From NCBI GenBank assembly GCA_023250205.1, contig JAHFBE010000014.1:1-40600 (forward strand): DNA of 40,600 nt, in the 5' to 3' direction. How positions within the stretch are numbered: position 1 is the stretch's first letter; the number at the start of each line of letters is the position of its first letter. Below the pieces are notes generated by a model. That model was not told where the DNA came from, made no database searches, and saw only the letters and a program-made list of their open reading frames with translations. Position numbers and translations under genes: made by a program. Below, in pieces: positions 32,544-39,850 of the stretch. This stretch comes from Candidatus Melainabacteria bacterium (lineage in GTDB: Bacteria > Cyanobacteriota > Vampirovibrionia > 2-02-FULL-35-15).

Positions 32544-33011
32544 TTAATAACTATTTAATGTAGGAACTGGCGGAGCACCATTGTCAGAGACTTCCTCTTG
32601 TTTTGGAAGAACAATATTAATAGCATTGCCCGGGACAGGAGCTGTTTCTCTTGGTTGTTCTGCTACCGGAGGAGCTTGCATCATAACTGGAGATAATGGG
32701 CTTGTAATATAAACTCCACGGCTTAAAGCTTGTTGATTAGCTTTATTTACAAGTAAGTCTGCTTTTGTTTGTAATTTTTCTGCTTTAGCTCTAAGCTTTG
32801 CAGCTTTTAAACTTAGCCTGGTAGCTTTTCTCATATCTTCTATTGCTATTTCCTGTTGTTTAATTGTCTTATAATTACCCTTTGCATGTAAAAGTCTTTC
32901 TTGTGCTTCTACGAGAGGGTCAGTTACTTGACCAGCTAACGGATTAGTATTATCGGCCATAACAGGTAGGCTTACAGATAATAAGAACAAAGCCATTAAT
33001 AAATATTTCAT
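32544..33011 (-). CDS. Exported coiled-coil protein of unknown function
   Basis: I start it at ATG 33011 (MKYLLMALFLLSVSLPVMA), after AAAAGGAATGAAT, giving 155 residues with a clear signal peptide cut after VMA. Residues about 30-90 form a Lys/Ala/Glu-rich coiled coil (RLLHAKGNYKTIKQQEIAIEDMRKATRLSLKAAKLRAKAEKLQTKADLL). The C-terminal 60 residues are Pro-rich and disordered. It is probably periplasmic. Lpp-like or envelope-spacing roles are conceivable, but nothing identifies it. trpD lies upstream on the same strand, 49 nt away. Confidence 0.72.
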   Translation of the reverse strand: MKYLLMALFLLSVSLPVMADNTNPLAGQVTDPLVEAQERLLHAKGNYKTIKQQEIAIEDMRKATRLSLKAAKLRAKAEKLQTKADLLVNKANQQALSRGVYITSPLSPVMMQAPPVAEQPRETAPVPGNAINIVLPKQEEVSDNGAPPVPTLNSY

Positions 33012-33060
33012 ATTCATTCCTTTTAGTTTTTCATTTTGCAATTGTAATAATTTACTTGCA

Positions 33061-34107
33061 TCACTTACTAGAGTTTATGAATTCCTGAAAATGTTCCCAG
33101 CATGTACCAGTTTGTATATGTTTTAAGGCTAAGATATATCCTTCTTTAATAGAATGTACTTTTTTTAAAAGATACGTTGTAGCTCCTACATTTAAAGCTA
33201 CTACATTGATGCAATCTTCGATTTTTTTTGAATCAACTTTTCCTTTTAAAATATTCTCAAAAACTAGCTTATTTTCTTTTTGATCTTTTATTTTCAAATT
33301 ATTTATATCGGTTTGTTCTAGACCTAATTCTTTTGGTGCTAGTTCTATTTTTCTTACATTAGTACTTCCACTCTTTTCCCAGAGATGATTTGTTCCAGAA
33401 AGACTTAACTCATCTAAGTATGTGTCTGAAGAGATTTCGCTACAAACAATGAAAAAATTCTCCTTTTTTGTTTCAGATTCAATTAAAACTTTAGCTAAAA
33501 GCTCTCCCCATTTAATGTTTGATACTCCAAGTAAATGAAAGGAGGTCTTATATGGGTTAGTCAGAGGTCCAAGTAAATTAACAAAGCTTGGCTTATTTAG
33601 CTTCTTGGAAATTCTTTTGACATCGCTAAAAATATCTCTTAATTTCTTTGAGCTGACAAACATTAGATTATGTTTTTTAAAGCAGTGCTCTTTTTTTTCT
33701 TCTTCTTCGGTGTCTAAATTGACATTGAATTCACTTAGGATATCTACGCTTCCTGAAATACTTGTGTTGCTTCTACCAGAGTGTTTAATAGTTTGAAGTC
33801 CTAGTGATGATGTGACAATTGCTGCAATTGTTGAGATGTTAAATGTGTTTAGTTTATCCCCCCCGGTACCACAAACATCAATTGCATCAGGATATTTAGT
33901 GATTTGTCCCTGGGTTGAATTGATTAAATTTGCTAGTGTACTTATTTCAAGTGAAGTCTCTGATTTTTCTTTCCAGAGAAGTATAAGGTTTGCTATTTCT
34001 TCATCACTAAGTAATTTATTTTCAAATAGCTTATATATCGTATTGAGATCATCTTTATCTAAGTCCACTCTTTGTTCTAATTTTTCTATAATGTTATTAA
34101 AAGTCAT
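33061..34107 (-). CDS. trpD: Anthranilate phosphoribosyltransferase, divergent
   Basis: TrpD transfers phosphoribosyl from PRPP to anthranilate in tryptophan synthesis. The 348-residue protein has DVCGTGGDKLNTFNISTIAA (77-96), the PRPP-binding loop and NIST motif, and FVNLLGPLTNP in the C-terminal half. The anthranilate-binding motif, usually KHGNRxVSS, is KHSGRSNTS here (108-116), which departs from the norm. No other trp genes are adjacent, so a paralogue with another substrate is possible. The ATG overlaps the rdgB ATG on the opposite strand within CATG. There is no good ribosome-binding site, so transcription may be leaderless or start codon assignment may be off. Confidence 0.8.
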   Translation of the reverse strand: MTFNNIIEKLEQRVDLDKDDLNTIYKLFENKLLSDEEIANLILLWKEKSETSLEISTLANLINSTQGQITKYPDAIDVCGTGGDKLNTFNISTIAAIVTSSLGLQTIKHSGRSNTSISGSVDILSEFNVNLDTEEEEKKEHCFKKHNLMFVSSKKLRDIFSDVKRISKKLNKPSFVNLLGPLTNPYKTSFHLLGVSNIKWGELLAKVLIESETKKENFFIVCSEISSDTYLDELSLSGTNHLWEKSGSTNVRKIELAPKELGLEQTDINNLKIKDQKENKLVFENILKGKVDSKKIEDCINVVALNVGATTYLLKKVHSIKEGYILALKHIQTGTCWEHFQEFINSSK

Positions 34108-34711
34108 GAATAAACCGATAATTATTTATTTTGCCTCTTCAAATAAAGATAAGCTGACGGAAATTAAAAGTATACTTTTGCAAAACAGATTAAGCAAGAA
34201 TATAAGGGTAACATTAGCTCCAAAAGGTTTCTCTGTAAATGAAAATTCCAATACTTTTATAGGAAATGCTGCAAAAAAAGCTAAAACTTTATCTAAGAAA
34301 TTAAAAGTATATGCTTTTTCTGATGATTCAGGGATTGAAGTCTTTGCTCTTGATAGAAAGCCCGGAGTAAAATCTGCTCGGTTTTTTAGAAACGGTAAAG
34401 GTCTGTTAGAAATAGTTGAGAAGGTTAAATATAGAAAAAATAAAAAATGTTGTTTTACTTGTGCAATTGTATTTTCAAGTCCAAAGGGAAAAGTTTTATT
34501 TAAAACTCAAAAGTCTTGGTTTGGTATGGTTTCGGAAAAACCAAAAGGAAAAAATGGATTTGGATATGATCCAATATTTATTGTTCCAGGTGTAAATAAA
34601 ACCTCTGCACAAATCAGTTCTAGATTAAAAAATAAAATTAGTCATAGAGCCATGGCTGTTGCCTCTTTTGTTAAATGGATTAATGAATCTTACAAACATC
34701 TTACAAAATGA
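34106..34711 (+). CDS. rdgB: Non-canonical purine NTP pyrophosphatase (RdgB/HAM1)
   Basis: RdgB hydrolyses dITP, XTP and similar bases to keep them out of nucleic acids. The 201-residue protein begins at ATG 34106; an upstream extension of the frame (to 33812) antisense to trpD is not credible. Motifs: IIYFASSNKDKLTEIKSIL (usually ATxNxxKxxE), the metal-site region YAFSDDSGIEVFALDRKPGVKSARF, and GKNGFGYDPIFIVP followed by SHRAMAV. This is the full HAM1 signature. Its start codon overlaps that of trpD, and no Shine-Dalgarno is visible. Confidence 0.93.
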   Translation: MNKPIIIYFASSNKDKLTEIKSILLQNRLSKNIRVTLAPKGFSVNENSNTFIGNAAKKAKTLSKKLKVYAFSDDSGIEVFALDRKPGVKSARFFRNGKGLLEIVEKVKYRKNKKCCFTCAIVFSSPKGKVLFKTQKSWFGMVSEKPKGKNGFGYDPIFIVPGVNKTSAQISSRLKNKISHRAMAVASFVKWINESYKHLTK

Positions 34712-34805
34712 TCAGGAATTAACCTTTACAGCAAATTAATACTTTGTTAGGATTGCAGGTAATCTATACATTTTAAATTACTAAAGCATTTGCTTAGGAG
34801 GTCCT

Positions 34806-35462
34806 GTGGATATTACTGATTCTGTTAGTACTACTAATAAAATGATTTCAATAGCTTGTGTTAAAGAACCTACCTGTCTAAAAGAGCCGGCAATTCCAAG
34901 AATCGCTACAGGTGAAAAGCTTGCAAAACCAAATATAGAGCTGGATAGAGCTACAGTTGCTATGGGTTCAATGGCTACTTTTTTAAGTTCTCATAAATTA
35001 CCGTTATCTTCTGAAGATTTAAGGAAGTCACCGATAGTTTCATATTTTATTTCCTGTAATCCTGACAAAGCAGCAGCAGCAGCAAACTTTGGATATAAGA
35101 AAAAAGCTTTTACTCCTGAGGATTTGCATGTTGCATTAGCTCAGGAAATTGTAGAGAAGTTACCTCTTATTTCTAAGTTAGAGAGGAAGCTTGGTATTGA
35201 TAAGCCGGGAAGAATTACATTGAGGGTTATTGACCCAGGGTTAAGAGTTGATAGCCTTGATAAAAAGGATGGTTCATTTGCTCTGGCAAATATCAAAGAA
35301 GGTTTAATGAGTGCAGCCAGACAAAATCCATATGCAGCATTATTGCTTCCACAGTTTGCCTCTGTTAAAGAAGTTGAAAATCCTATGGATGAAGTCTACA
35401 AAGCAATTCACTCTGCAAAATTACATACAGGCTCAGGTTGCTGTGTGCATGTCAAAGATTAA
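34806..35462 (+). CDS. Protein of unknown function
   Basis: A 218-residue protein starting with GTG after TAGGAGGTCCT, a strong ribosome-binding site. I do not recognise it. The N-terminal region contains CVKEPTCLKEPAIPR. The centre has HKLPLSSEDLRKSPIVSYFISCNPDKAAAAANFGYKKKAF, in which the LPLSS start only loosely recalls the small paralogue cluster at 4 kb. A later part (RITLRVIDPGLRVDSLDKKDGSFALANIKE) could be a small alpha/beta domain. It ends SGCCVHVKD with adjacent Cys. No signal peptide. The stop abuts the fur-type gene with no spacer. Confidence 0.68.
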   Translation: MDITDSVSTTNKMISIACVKEPTCLKEPAIPRIATGEKLAKPNIELDRATVAMGSMATFLSSHKLPLSSEDLRKSPIVSYFISCNPDKAAAAANFGYKKKAFTPEDLHVALAQEIVEKLPLISKLERKLGIDKPGRITLRVIDPGLRVDSLDKKDGSFALANIKEGLMSAARQNPYAALLLPQFASVKEVENPMDEVYKAIHSAKLHTGSGCCVHVKD

Positions 35463-35927
35463 TTAAGATCTGTGAGTCTTAGTTTCATCATCCTGATGAC
35501 CAGGACAAATAGCATATATTTTAAACTGGATGTCTACAATTTCAACACCCTTTTCTTCGGCTATTCTGTATCCTACTTGATTTACAACATCATCTTCAAA
35601 TTCCATAGTCTTGTTGCAGTTTAGGCAAATAATATGATGATGTGGCTTTTTATCTCTATTTAGCTCATAGTGCTTATGACCTTCAGCAAAATCCAGTTCT
35701 CTTAAATATCCAAATTGTGAAAGTAGTTTTAGTGTTCGATATGTAGTTGCAAGGCTTATATTTTCATTTCTTCCTTCAAGCATTTTAAATAAATCTTCGG
35801 CGCTTAAGTGTGTTCCATCTTTTAGCTCCATGAATATTTGTAGGATCTTTTCGCGCTGAGGTGTAACTCTTAGCCCCTTACTTCGCAAATTCTGGAAGAC
35901 ATTTTCTGCTGTTGATTCTTTTGACAT
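35463..35927 (-). CDS. Fur-family transcriptional regulator
   Basis: The 154-residue protein has the Fur winged-helix domain (GLRVTPQREKILQIFME at 18-34; LSAEDLFKMLEGRNENISLATTYRTLKLLSQFG at 41-73) and a metal/dimerisation domain with HHH at 96-98 and CLNC at 101-104. The second CxxC pair is reduced to CPGH (141-144), so the structural zinc site may be altered. Fur, PerR or Zur specificity cannot be read from this. A palindrome ATAATATTAT 3 nt upstream of the ATG may be an autoregulatory site. It is divergent from the Nfu gene, so it may link iron or oxidant sensing to cluster assembly, and possibly to sodB. Confidence 0.92.
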   Translation of the reverse strand: MSKESTAENVFQNLRSKGLRVTPQREKILQIFMELKDGTHLSAEDLFKMLEGRNENISLATTYRTLKLLSQFGYLRELDFAEGHKHYELNRDKKPHHHIICLNCNKTMEFEDDVVNQVGYRIAEEKGVEIVDIQFKIYAICPGHQDDETKTHRS

Positions 35928-35929
35928 AG

Positions 35930-35939
35930 ATAATATTAT
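35930..35939. promoter_or_regulatory. Palindrome at the start of the Fur-family gene
   Basis: ATAATATTAT (35930-35939) is a perfect 10-nt palindrome and doubles as a -10-like box on either strand. It lies 3 nt upstream of the regulator's ATG, inside the 136-nt gap to the divergent Nfu gene. It resembles one half-core of AT-rich PerR/Fur sites but is short. Confidence 0.35.
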
Positions 35940-36063
35940 ACGTGCTTACTATTGATCTAGAGGTAAAGCTAAATTTAACTTGCTCCAAAGGTTATGCCTG
36001 AAGTACAATTGTTGTGATTTCTCTGGTTTAATTAGATAAAAGATTAAGGATAAGAAGGAACAT

Positions 36064-36621
36064 ATGACACAATCTGAAAAAATCACAATTCATACCGAAG
36101 GAACTCCTAATCCAAATGCATTAAAGTTTGTGTTAGGAAAAATTATTTTAGAGTCAGGAAGCGCTAATTTTCCTGATAAAAATTCAAGTTCAAATTCTCC
36201 TCTGGCTAAGAAGCTTTTTGAGATTAGTGCTGTTAAAGAAGTGTTTTTTGGAAAAGACTTTATAACGATATCTAAGAATTCTGAAACGATTTGGGATTCT
36301 ATTTATGACACATTATTAAAAACTATAAATGAGTTCTTTGAGTCAGGGGAGGCAATTTTGTTAAAGAATGAAATTGAATCTTCTAGTGGTTTAAGTGAAA
36401 TTGAGAAAAGAATTCATGAAATCTTGAATGATCAAATTAGACCTGCAGTTGCAGCAGATGGTGGCGATGTTATTTTTGATAACTATGAAAATGGTGTCTT
36501 AAGATTACATTTAATCGGAGCTTGCAGTCATTGTCCAAGTTCGATTATGACTTTAAAAGTTGGAATCGAATCAATGCTAAAAAAAGCTATTCCAGAAATT
36601 AAAGAAGTCGTTTCTGTCTAA
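36064..36621 (+). CDS. Nfu-type iron-sulfur cluster scaffold
   Basis: The 185-residue protein carries two domains: an N-terminal Nfu_N domain (IHTEGTPNPNALKFVLGK at 9-26, then AVKEVFFGKDFITISK) and a C-terminal NifU-like domain (IRPAVAADGGDVIFDNYENGVLRLHLIGACSHCPSSIMTLKVGIE) whose CSHC (Cys154 and Cys157) bridges a [4Fe-4S] cluster in the dimer. It delivers clusters to apo-enzymes such as the radical-SAM ThiC encoded in this window (inference). AAGGAAC lies before the ATG. Downstream come two nested repeats. Confidence 0.94.
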   Translation: MTQSEKITIHTEGTPNPNALKFVLGKIILESGSANFPDKNSSSNSPLAKKLFEISAVKEVFFGKDFITISKNSETIWDSIYDTLLKTINEFFESGEAILLKNEIESSSGLSEIEKRIHEILNDQIRPAVAADGGDVIFDNYENGVLRLHLIGACSHCPSSIMTLKVGIESMLKKAIPEIKEVVSV

Positions 36622-36626
36622 GAGAT

Positions 36627-36843
36627 GTCATTCTGAGGCAAAGAATCTCATAGCATTATCAGATTCTTCGCTAACAGGGGTGCTAACAAATCGAGGATAA
36701 ACAGTATAAATGTCATTGCGAGCCGAATGAAAGGAGGCGTGGCAATCCCGATCGGGACTGCTTCGTCGCTCATGCTCCTCGCAGTGACATGTTAAAGTTA
36801 TCCTCAAAAACTTTTCACACCCTTCGCTAACGCTCAGAATGAC
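36627..36843. repeat. Outer inverted-repeat element (GTCATTCTGAG type), interrupted by R3
   Basis: The left edge is GTCATTCTGAGG (36627) and the right edge GCTCAGAATGAC (ending 36843). Inside, GAGGATAA (36693-36700) and TTATCCTC (near 36796-36803) form a further inverted pair that flanks element R3. A hairpin GAATCT/AGATTC lies in the left part. The right edge runs into the ROK kinase gene and encodes its last residues. Confidence 0.75.
36712..36788. repeat. Dispersed inverted-repeat element R3 (GTCATTGC type), nested
   Basis: A 77-nt copy with ends GTCATTGCGAG and CGCAGTGAC. The left arm is type B (GCGAGCCGAA...GGCGTGGCAATC), the right arm read inversely is type A (GCGAGGAGC...GCGACGAAGCAGTC), the opposite orientation to R2. 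It lies between the inner arms of the outer element, suggesting insertion into it. Confidence 0.9.
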
Positions 36844-37720
36844 ATATGGTGTTTGTAGAATTTACATAGGCCCCATAAATAGGAGCTTGTTCTTTTAGTG
36901 AACCGGGGACAATTTTTACCTGATTATTTAGCTCTTCATTTGCAATATCAATAGCCTCTTCACATAATACAGTCCAATCATAAGTTAACCCACCATTTAA
37001 TACGATAACCTCAGGTGCAAATAAATAAAATAAATTAATTATCCAACAGGACAGTTGAAGCTGAGACTTTAAAATTATTTCATAGGTCTCAGGTTCTCCT
37101 TTTTTGTATAAGTTATACAATTCTTCAATTGAACTGTATTTGGTTGATTTTAGTAATCCGTTTCCACTTAGCAGGTCAGTAGCAGAAGTTAATTCATCTT
37201 CTATGGGAAGAAGTAGTTTTTGCATTCGTAATGTTAGATGTGATTTTGATTTAAAAGGTTTTCCGTTGTTGATTAAAGCAGCACCAATACCGGTTCCTAA
37301 ATTTAAATACAGCAGGGAATTATCGAGACTATTTCCTGGGGATTGGTCTTGCCCAGTTCCTGCACCATAATGGTATTCTCCAAGCGCTCCACAAATCACA
37401 TCAGTTTCCCAGATACAATCTTTTATATTAAGAGCTTGTTTTAAATTATTAATAAATTCGTATCCTAGCCAATTTTTTAAATTATTGCTTTCTAGTAAAA
37501 CACCATTTGAACTCCATACCCCAGGAAGACTCAATGATAATGATTGAGTCTTATATCCCATCTTTGATACATGATTTGATATCTCTTCTATTTGAGAGGC
37601 TGGTTTTGAATTTGTAGGAAAAATATGTGAGCTTAATATTTTAATGTCATTATTTGATGAGGTTAAAAATGCAAGATTTGTTTTTGTCCCTCCAATATCT
37701 ACAATCAGTGTCTCGTTCAT
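36827..37720 (-). CDS. ROK-family sugar kinase
   Basis: The 297-residue protein is of the ROK (repressor/ORF/kinase) family. The phosphate loop is VDIGGTKTNLAFL (7-19), the catalytic Asp is expected in ETDVICGALGEYHYGAG, and LLYLNLGTGIGAALINNGKPF follows. The zinc motif of many ROK proteins (CxCGxxGCxE) is absent. Glucokinase, fructokinase or N-acetylmannosamine kinase are candidates; nagA in this window does not settle it. The final residues CHSER and the stop are encoded by the edge of the outer repeat, so the original C-terminus has probably been replaced. It follows comEC with 1 nt between. Confidence 0.88.
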   Translation of the reverse strand: MNETLIVDIGGTKTNLAFLTSSNNDIKILSSHIFPTNSKPASQIEEISNHVSKMGYKTQSLSLSLPGVWSSNGVLLESNNLKNWLGYEFINNLKQALNIKDCIWETDVICGALGEYHYGAGTGQDQSPGNSLDNSLLYLNLGTGIGAALINNGKPFKSKSHLTLRMQKLLLPIEDELTSATDLLSGNGLLKSTKYSSIEELYNLYKKGEPETYEIILKSQLQLSCWIINLFYLFAPEVIVLNGGLTYDWTVLCEEAIDIANEELNNQVKIVPGSLKEQAPIYGAYVNSTNTICHSER

Positions 37721-37721
37721 T

Positions 37722-39842
37722 TTAGTCTTCCTGTTTTATTAAAAAAGTCTTTTTTCCATTTGATAATAATGATATGGTACCAGTTTCACTAAGAAATAGA
37801 CTTTTAAATGGTTGTGATTTTAACCATAAAATATCATGCCTCGATTTGTTGGATAATCTTTTGTAATCATTTATTATAGTTACCCTTGAGTTAATGTTAA
37901 GTGTTCTGTTTAAGGGTGGATCTTTTTTGTTTAAAAGAGGGAGTTTTATATATTCTGACTTTGATTCGATCGGTTCATTTAAATCTTTAATTATGTCTAA
38001 TGTTAATGTCCCATAATTTATAGTTATTTTAGCTTTATTGTTTGTTATATATTTACTTGGAAATATTGCTGGTAAATTGTTCTTTAAATTGTAAGTGATT
38101 ATTCTTGACGGAGCGTTGTTTAATATTAAAAAACTTTTAATTTCGCCCAAACTAAGGTCTCTTAAATTTGTAGATAGATAAATTGCTCTTTCTTTAGGTG
38201 GAAGAATTAGGATCGTGTCCTGGTTATAAGAAGGGATGAAAAATATCTTAAAATATTTGCTTGAATCTGTGTAAGTGTATATAGAAATGAATAATGTTGT
38301 TAATATAGCTAAAAGTATAATAAAAACTTTATTTGATATGTCTATAAATAATTTAAATAGAAGAATCAAAATCATTGCATAAATAATAACTAGTGTATAA
38401 AAACTAATATTAGAAAGGAAAATTTGTTTATATTCAAAAGCACTTAAAAAATTTACCCATTGAATAAAAAAATCAGCTAAATAAAATAAAGTTCTTTCCA
38501 AGATGTGATTTATTAGGGGTATGTTATTTACTGTCAGATTAATTAACCCGGTTATTAGGATTAATGATGCTAGAGGGACTGCAGCCAAATTTGAAATGAG
38601 TCCTAAGAGTTGGATATTATGAAAATAAAACACAATAAGTGGAACTACCATTATTTGGGCAAATAATGATTGGTAGAAGATTGTTAAAAACCAGTTTTTA
38701 TTGTCTTTAAGTACTTCACTTGCAAATAAATCTAATCCCAGGAATCCTAGAATTGACAACTGTAAGCCAATATCTAATAGGTTCATTGGGTTTACTATAA
38801 AAAATCCAATAATTATGAGACTTATGCCTGGTAAGGTTTTCATTCTTTTATCAAACAAATTTCCAATGAGTAAAAAAATGATAAAAACAGTCGCTCTTAT
38901 GATTGAAGGGGAAAAATCTGCAATAGCTGAGTATATTAATACTGCAAAGAAACATATTAGTGTTGGAATTAATTTCTTCCTGTAATTAAATAGGTTAAAC
39001 AGTGCAAAGATTCCTGCTGCTAGTATTGAAACATTGAAACCGGATGCGCTTGTTATATGACTTAGCCCAGTGATTTGAATCTTTTCTTTGAGCTTTCCTT
39101 CTAATGGACTAGCTTTTGACCCAAAAATAATTCCATTAGCGATTGATAGCCTTTCTTTAGATAAAAATGTTTTATTTATTGAAAGCAGCTTTTCTCTTAG
39201 CCGATAAATTGTTCTTGTTAAGATTGTCCTTTTGGGTGTATCCAGAAAAACAAGTGTGCCATTTTTAGCTTTTAAAACATAATTTATTCCTTTTGATAAA
39301 AGATATTGCTTTTCATTAAATAATCCAGGCAATATTGCAGTCTTAGGACGCTTCAAGTTACCGGTTATTTGGACGATATCTCCAACTTCGTATTCTTCAT
39401 ATTTTGAACCATTTATCAGGACCCTTGTATTTCTTCCTTGAAATAAGTTTCTTTTAGTAAGGTCAACAATATCTATTACTTTTAATTCATATTTTTTATA
39501 AAATCTACTATTTTCAGGTGTTGAAGCTATCTCACCAATATAAACATGTTCTTTATCTAAGTATTGCTCCAAATCTACCGTGCACAATTTTGAGTAAATT
39601 ATGTTATATCCAAAGCTTAAGACTATTGCTAGTAGCAATAAGATAATTTTAGACTTCTTTGATGCAATAAATATAATAAGTAGAAGGCTACAAAGTGTAA
39701 TCAGAATTGACTGTTTAATATCCTGGAAATAAAAAGTTGTCCCAAGTAAAATACCAAAGCAAAAAATAACAATAGGATTTTTCCACTCATATAAGGTCGA
39801 AATTAATCGCGACCCTACCATTCTTCCATCTGCAAATGCCAT
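37722..39842 (-). CDS. comEC: ComEC/Rec2-family DNA uptake channel, C-terminal nuclease-like domain degenerate
   Basis: ComEC transports single-stranded DNA across the inner membrane in natural transformation. I start at ATG 39842 (MAFADGRMVGSRL), 706 residues; TTG 39866 would overlap dapL by 16 nt. The N-terminal region has several hydrophobic helices and a DUF4131-like soluble domain (VGDIVQITGNLKRPKTAILPGLFNEKQYLLSKGI). The competence domain shows ITGLSHITSASGFNVSILAAGIFALF and SPSIIRATVFIIFLLIGNLF. The C-terminal 170 residues (from about FIPSYNQDTILILP) lie where a metallo-beta-lactamase domain is expected, but no HxHxDH motif is visible. So this form would lack the nuclease-like site. 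Confidence 0.9.
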   Translation of the reverse strand: MAFADGRMVGSRLISTLYEWKNPIVIFCFGILLGTTFYFQDIKQSILITLCSLLLIIFIASKKSKIILLLLAIVLSFGYNIIYSKLCTVDLEQYLDKEHVYIGEIASTPENSRFYKKYELKVIDIVDLTKRNLFQGRNTRVLINGSKYEEYEVGDIVQITGNLKRPKTAILPGLFNEKQYLLSKGINYVLKAKNGTLVFLDTPKRTILTRTIYRLREKLLSINKTFLSKERLSIANGIIFGSKASPLEGKLKEKIQITGLSHITSASGFNVSILAAGIFALFNLFNYRKKLIPTLICFFAVLIYSAIADFSPSIIRATVFIIFLLIGNLFDKRMKTLPGISLIIIGFFIVNPMNLLDIGLQLSILGFLGLDLFASEVLKDNKNWFLTIFYQSLFAQIMVVPLIVFYFHNIQLLGLISNLAAVPLASLILITGLINLTVNNIPLINHILERTLFYLADFFIQWVNFLSAFEYKQIFLSNISFYTLVIIYAMILILLFKLFIDISNKVFIILLAILTTLFISIYTYTDSSKYFKIFFIPSYNQDTILILPPKERAIYLSTNLRDLSLGEIKSFLILNNAPSRIITYNLKNNLPAIFPSKYITNNKAKITINYGTLTLDIIKDLNEPIESKSEYIKLPLLNKKDPPLNRTLNINSRVTIINDYKRLSNKSRHDILWLKSQPFKSLFLSETGTISLLSNGKKTFLIKQED

Positions 39843-39850
39843 ATTAGATT

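Noticed and set aside
33812-34105. 98-codon N-terminal extension of rdgB
   Set aside because: It is wholly antisense to trpD, and the HAM1 domain begins exactly at the ATG 34106.
34806-35462. Membership of the 218-residue protein in the small-paralogue cluster at 4 kb
   Set aside because: Shares only LPLxS; no match to the TQK or EG positions.
39795-39814. Inverted repeat GGTCG/CGACC inside the comEC 5' end as an inserted element
   Set aside because: Only five perfect base pairs at the ends; not convincing without a second copy.
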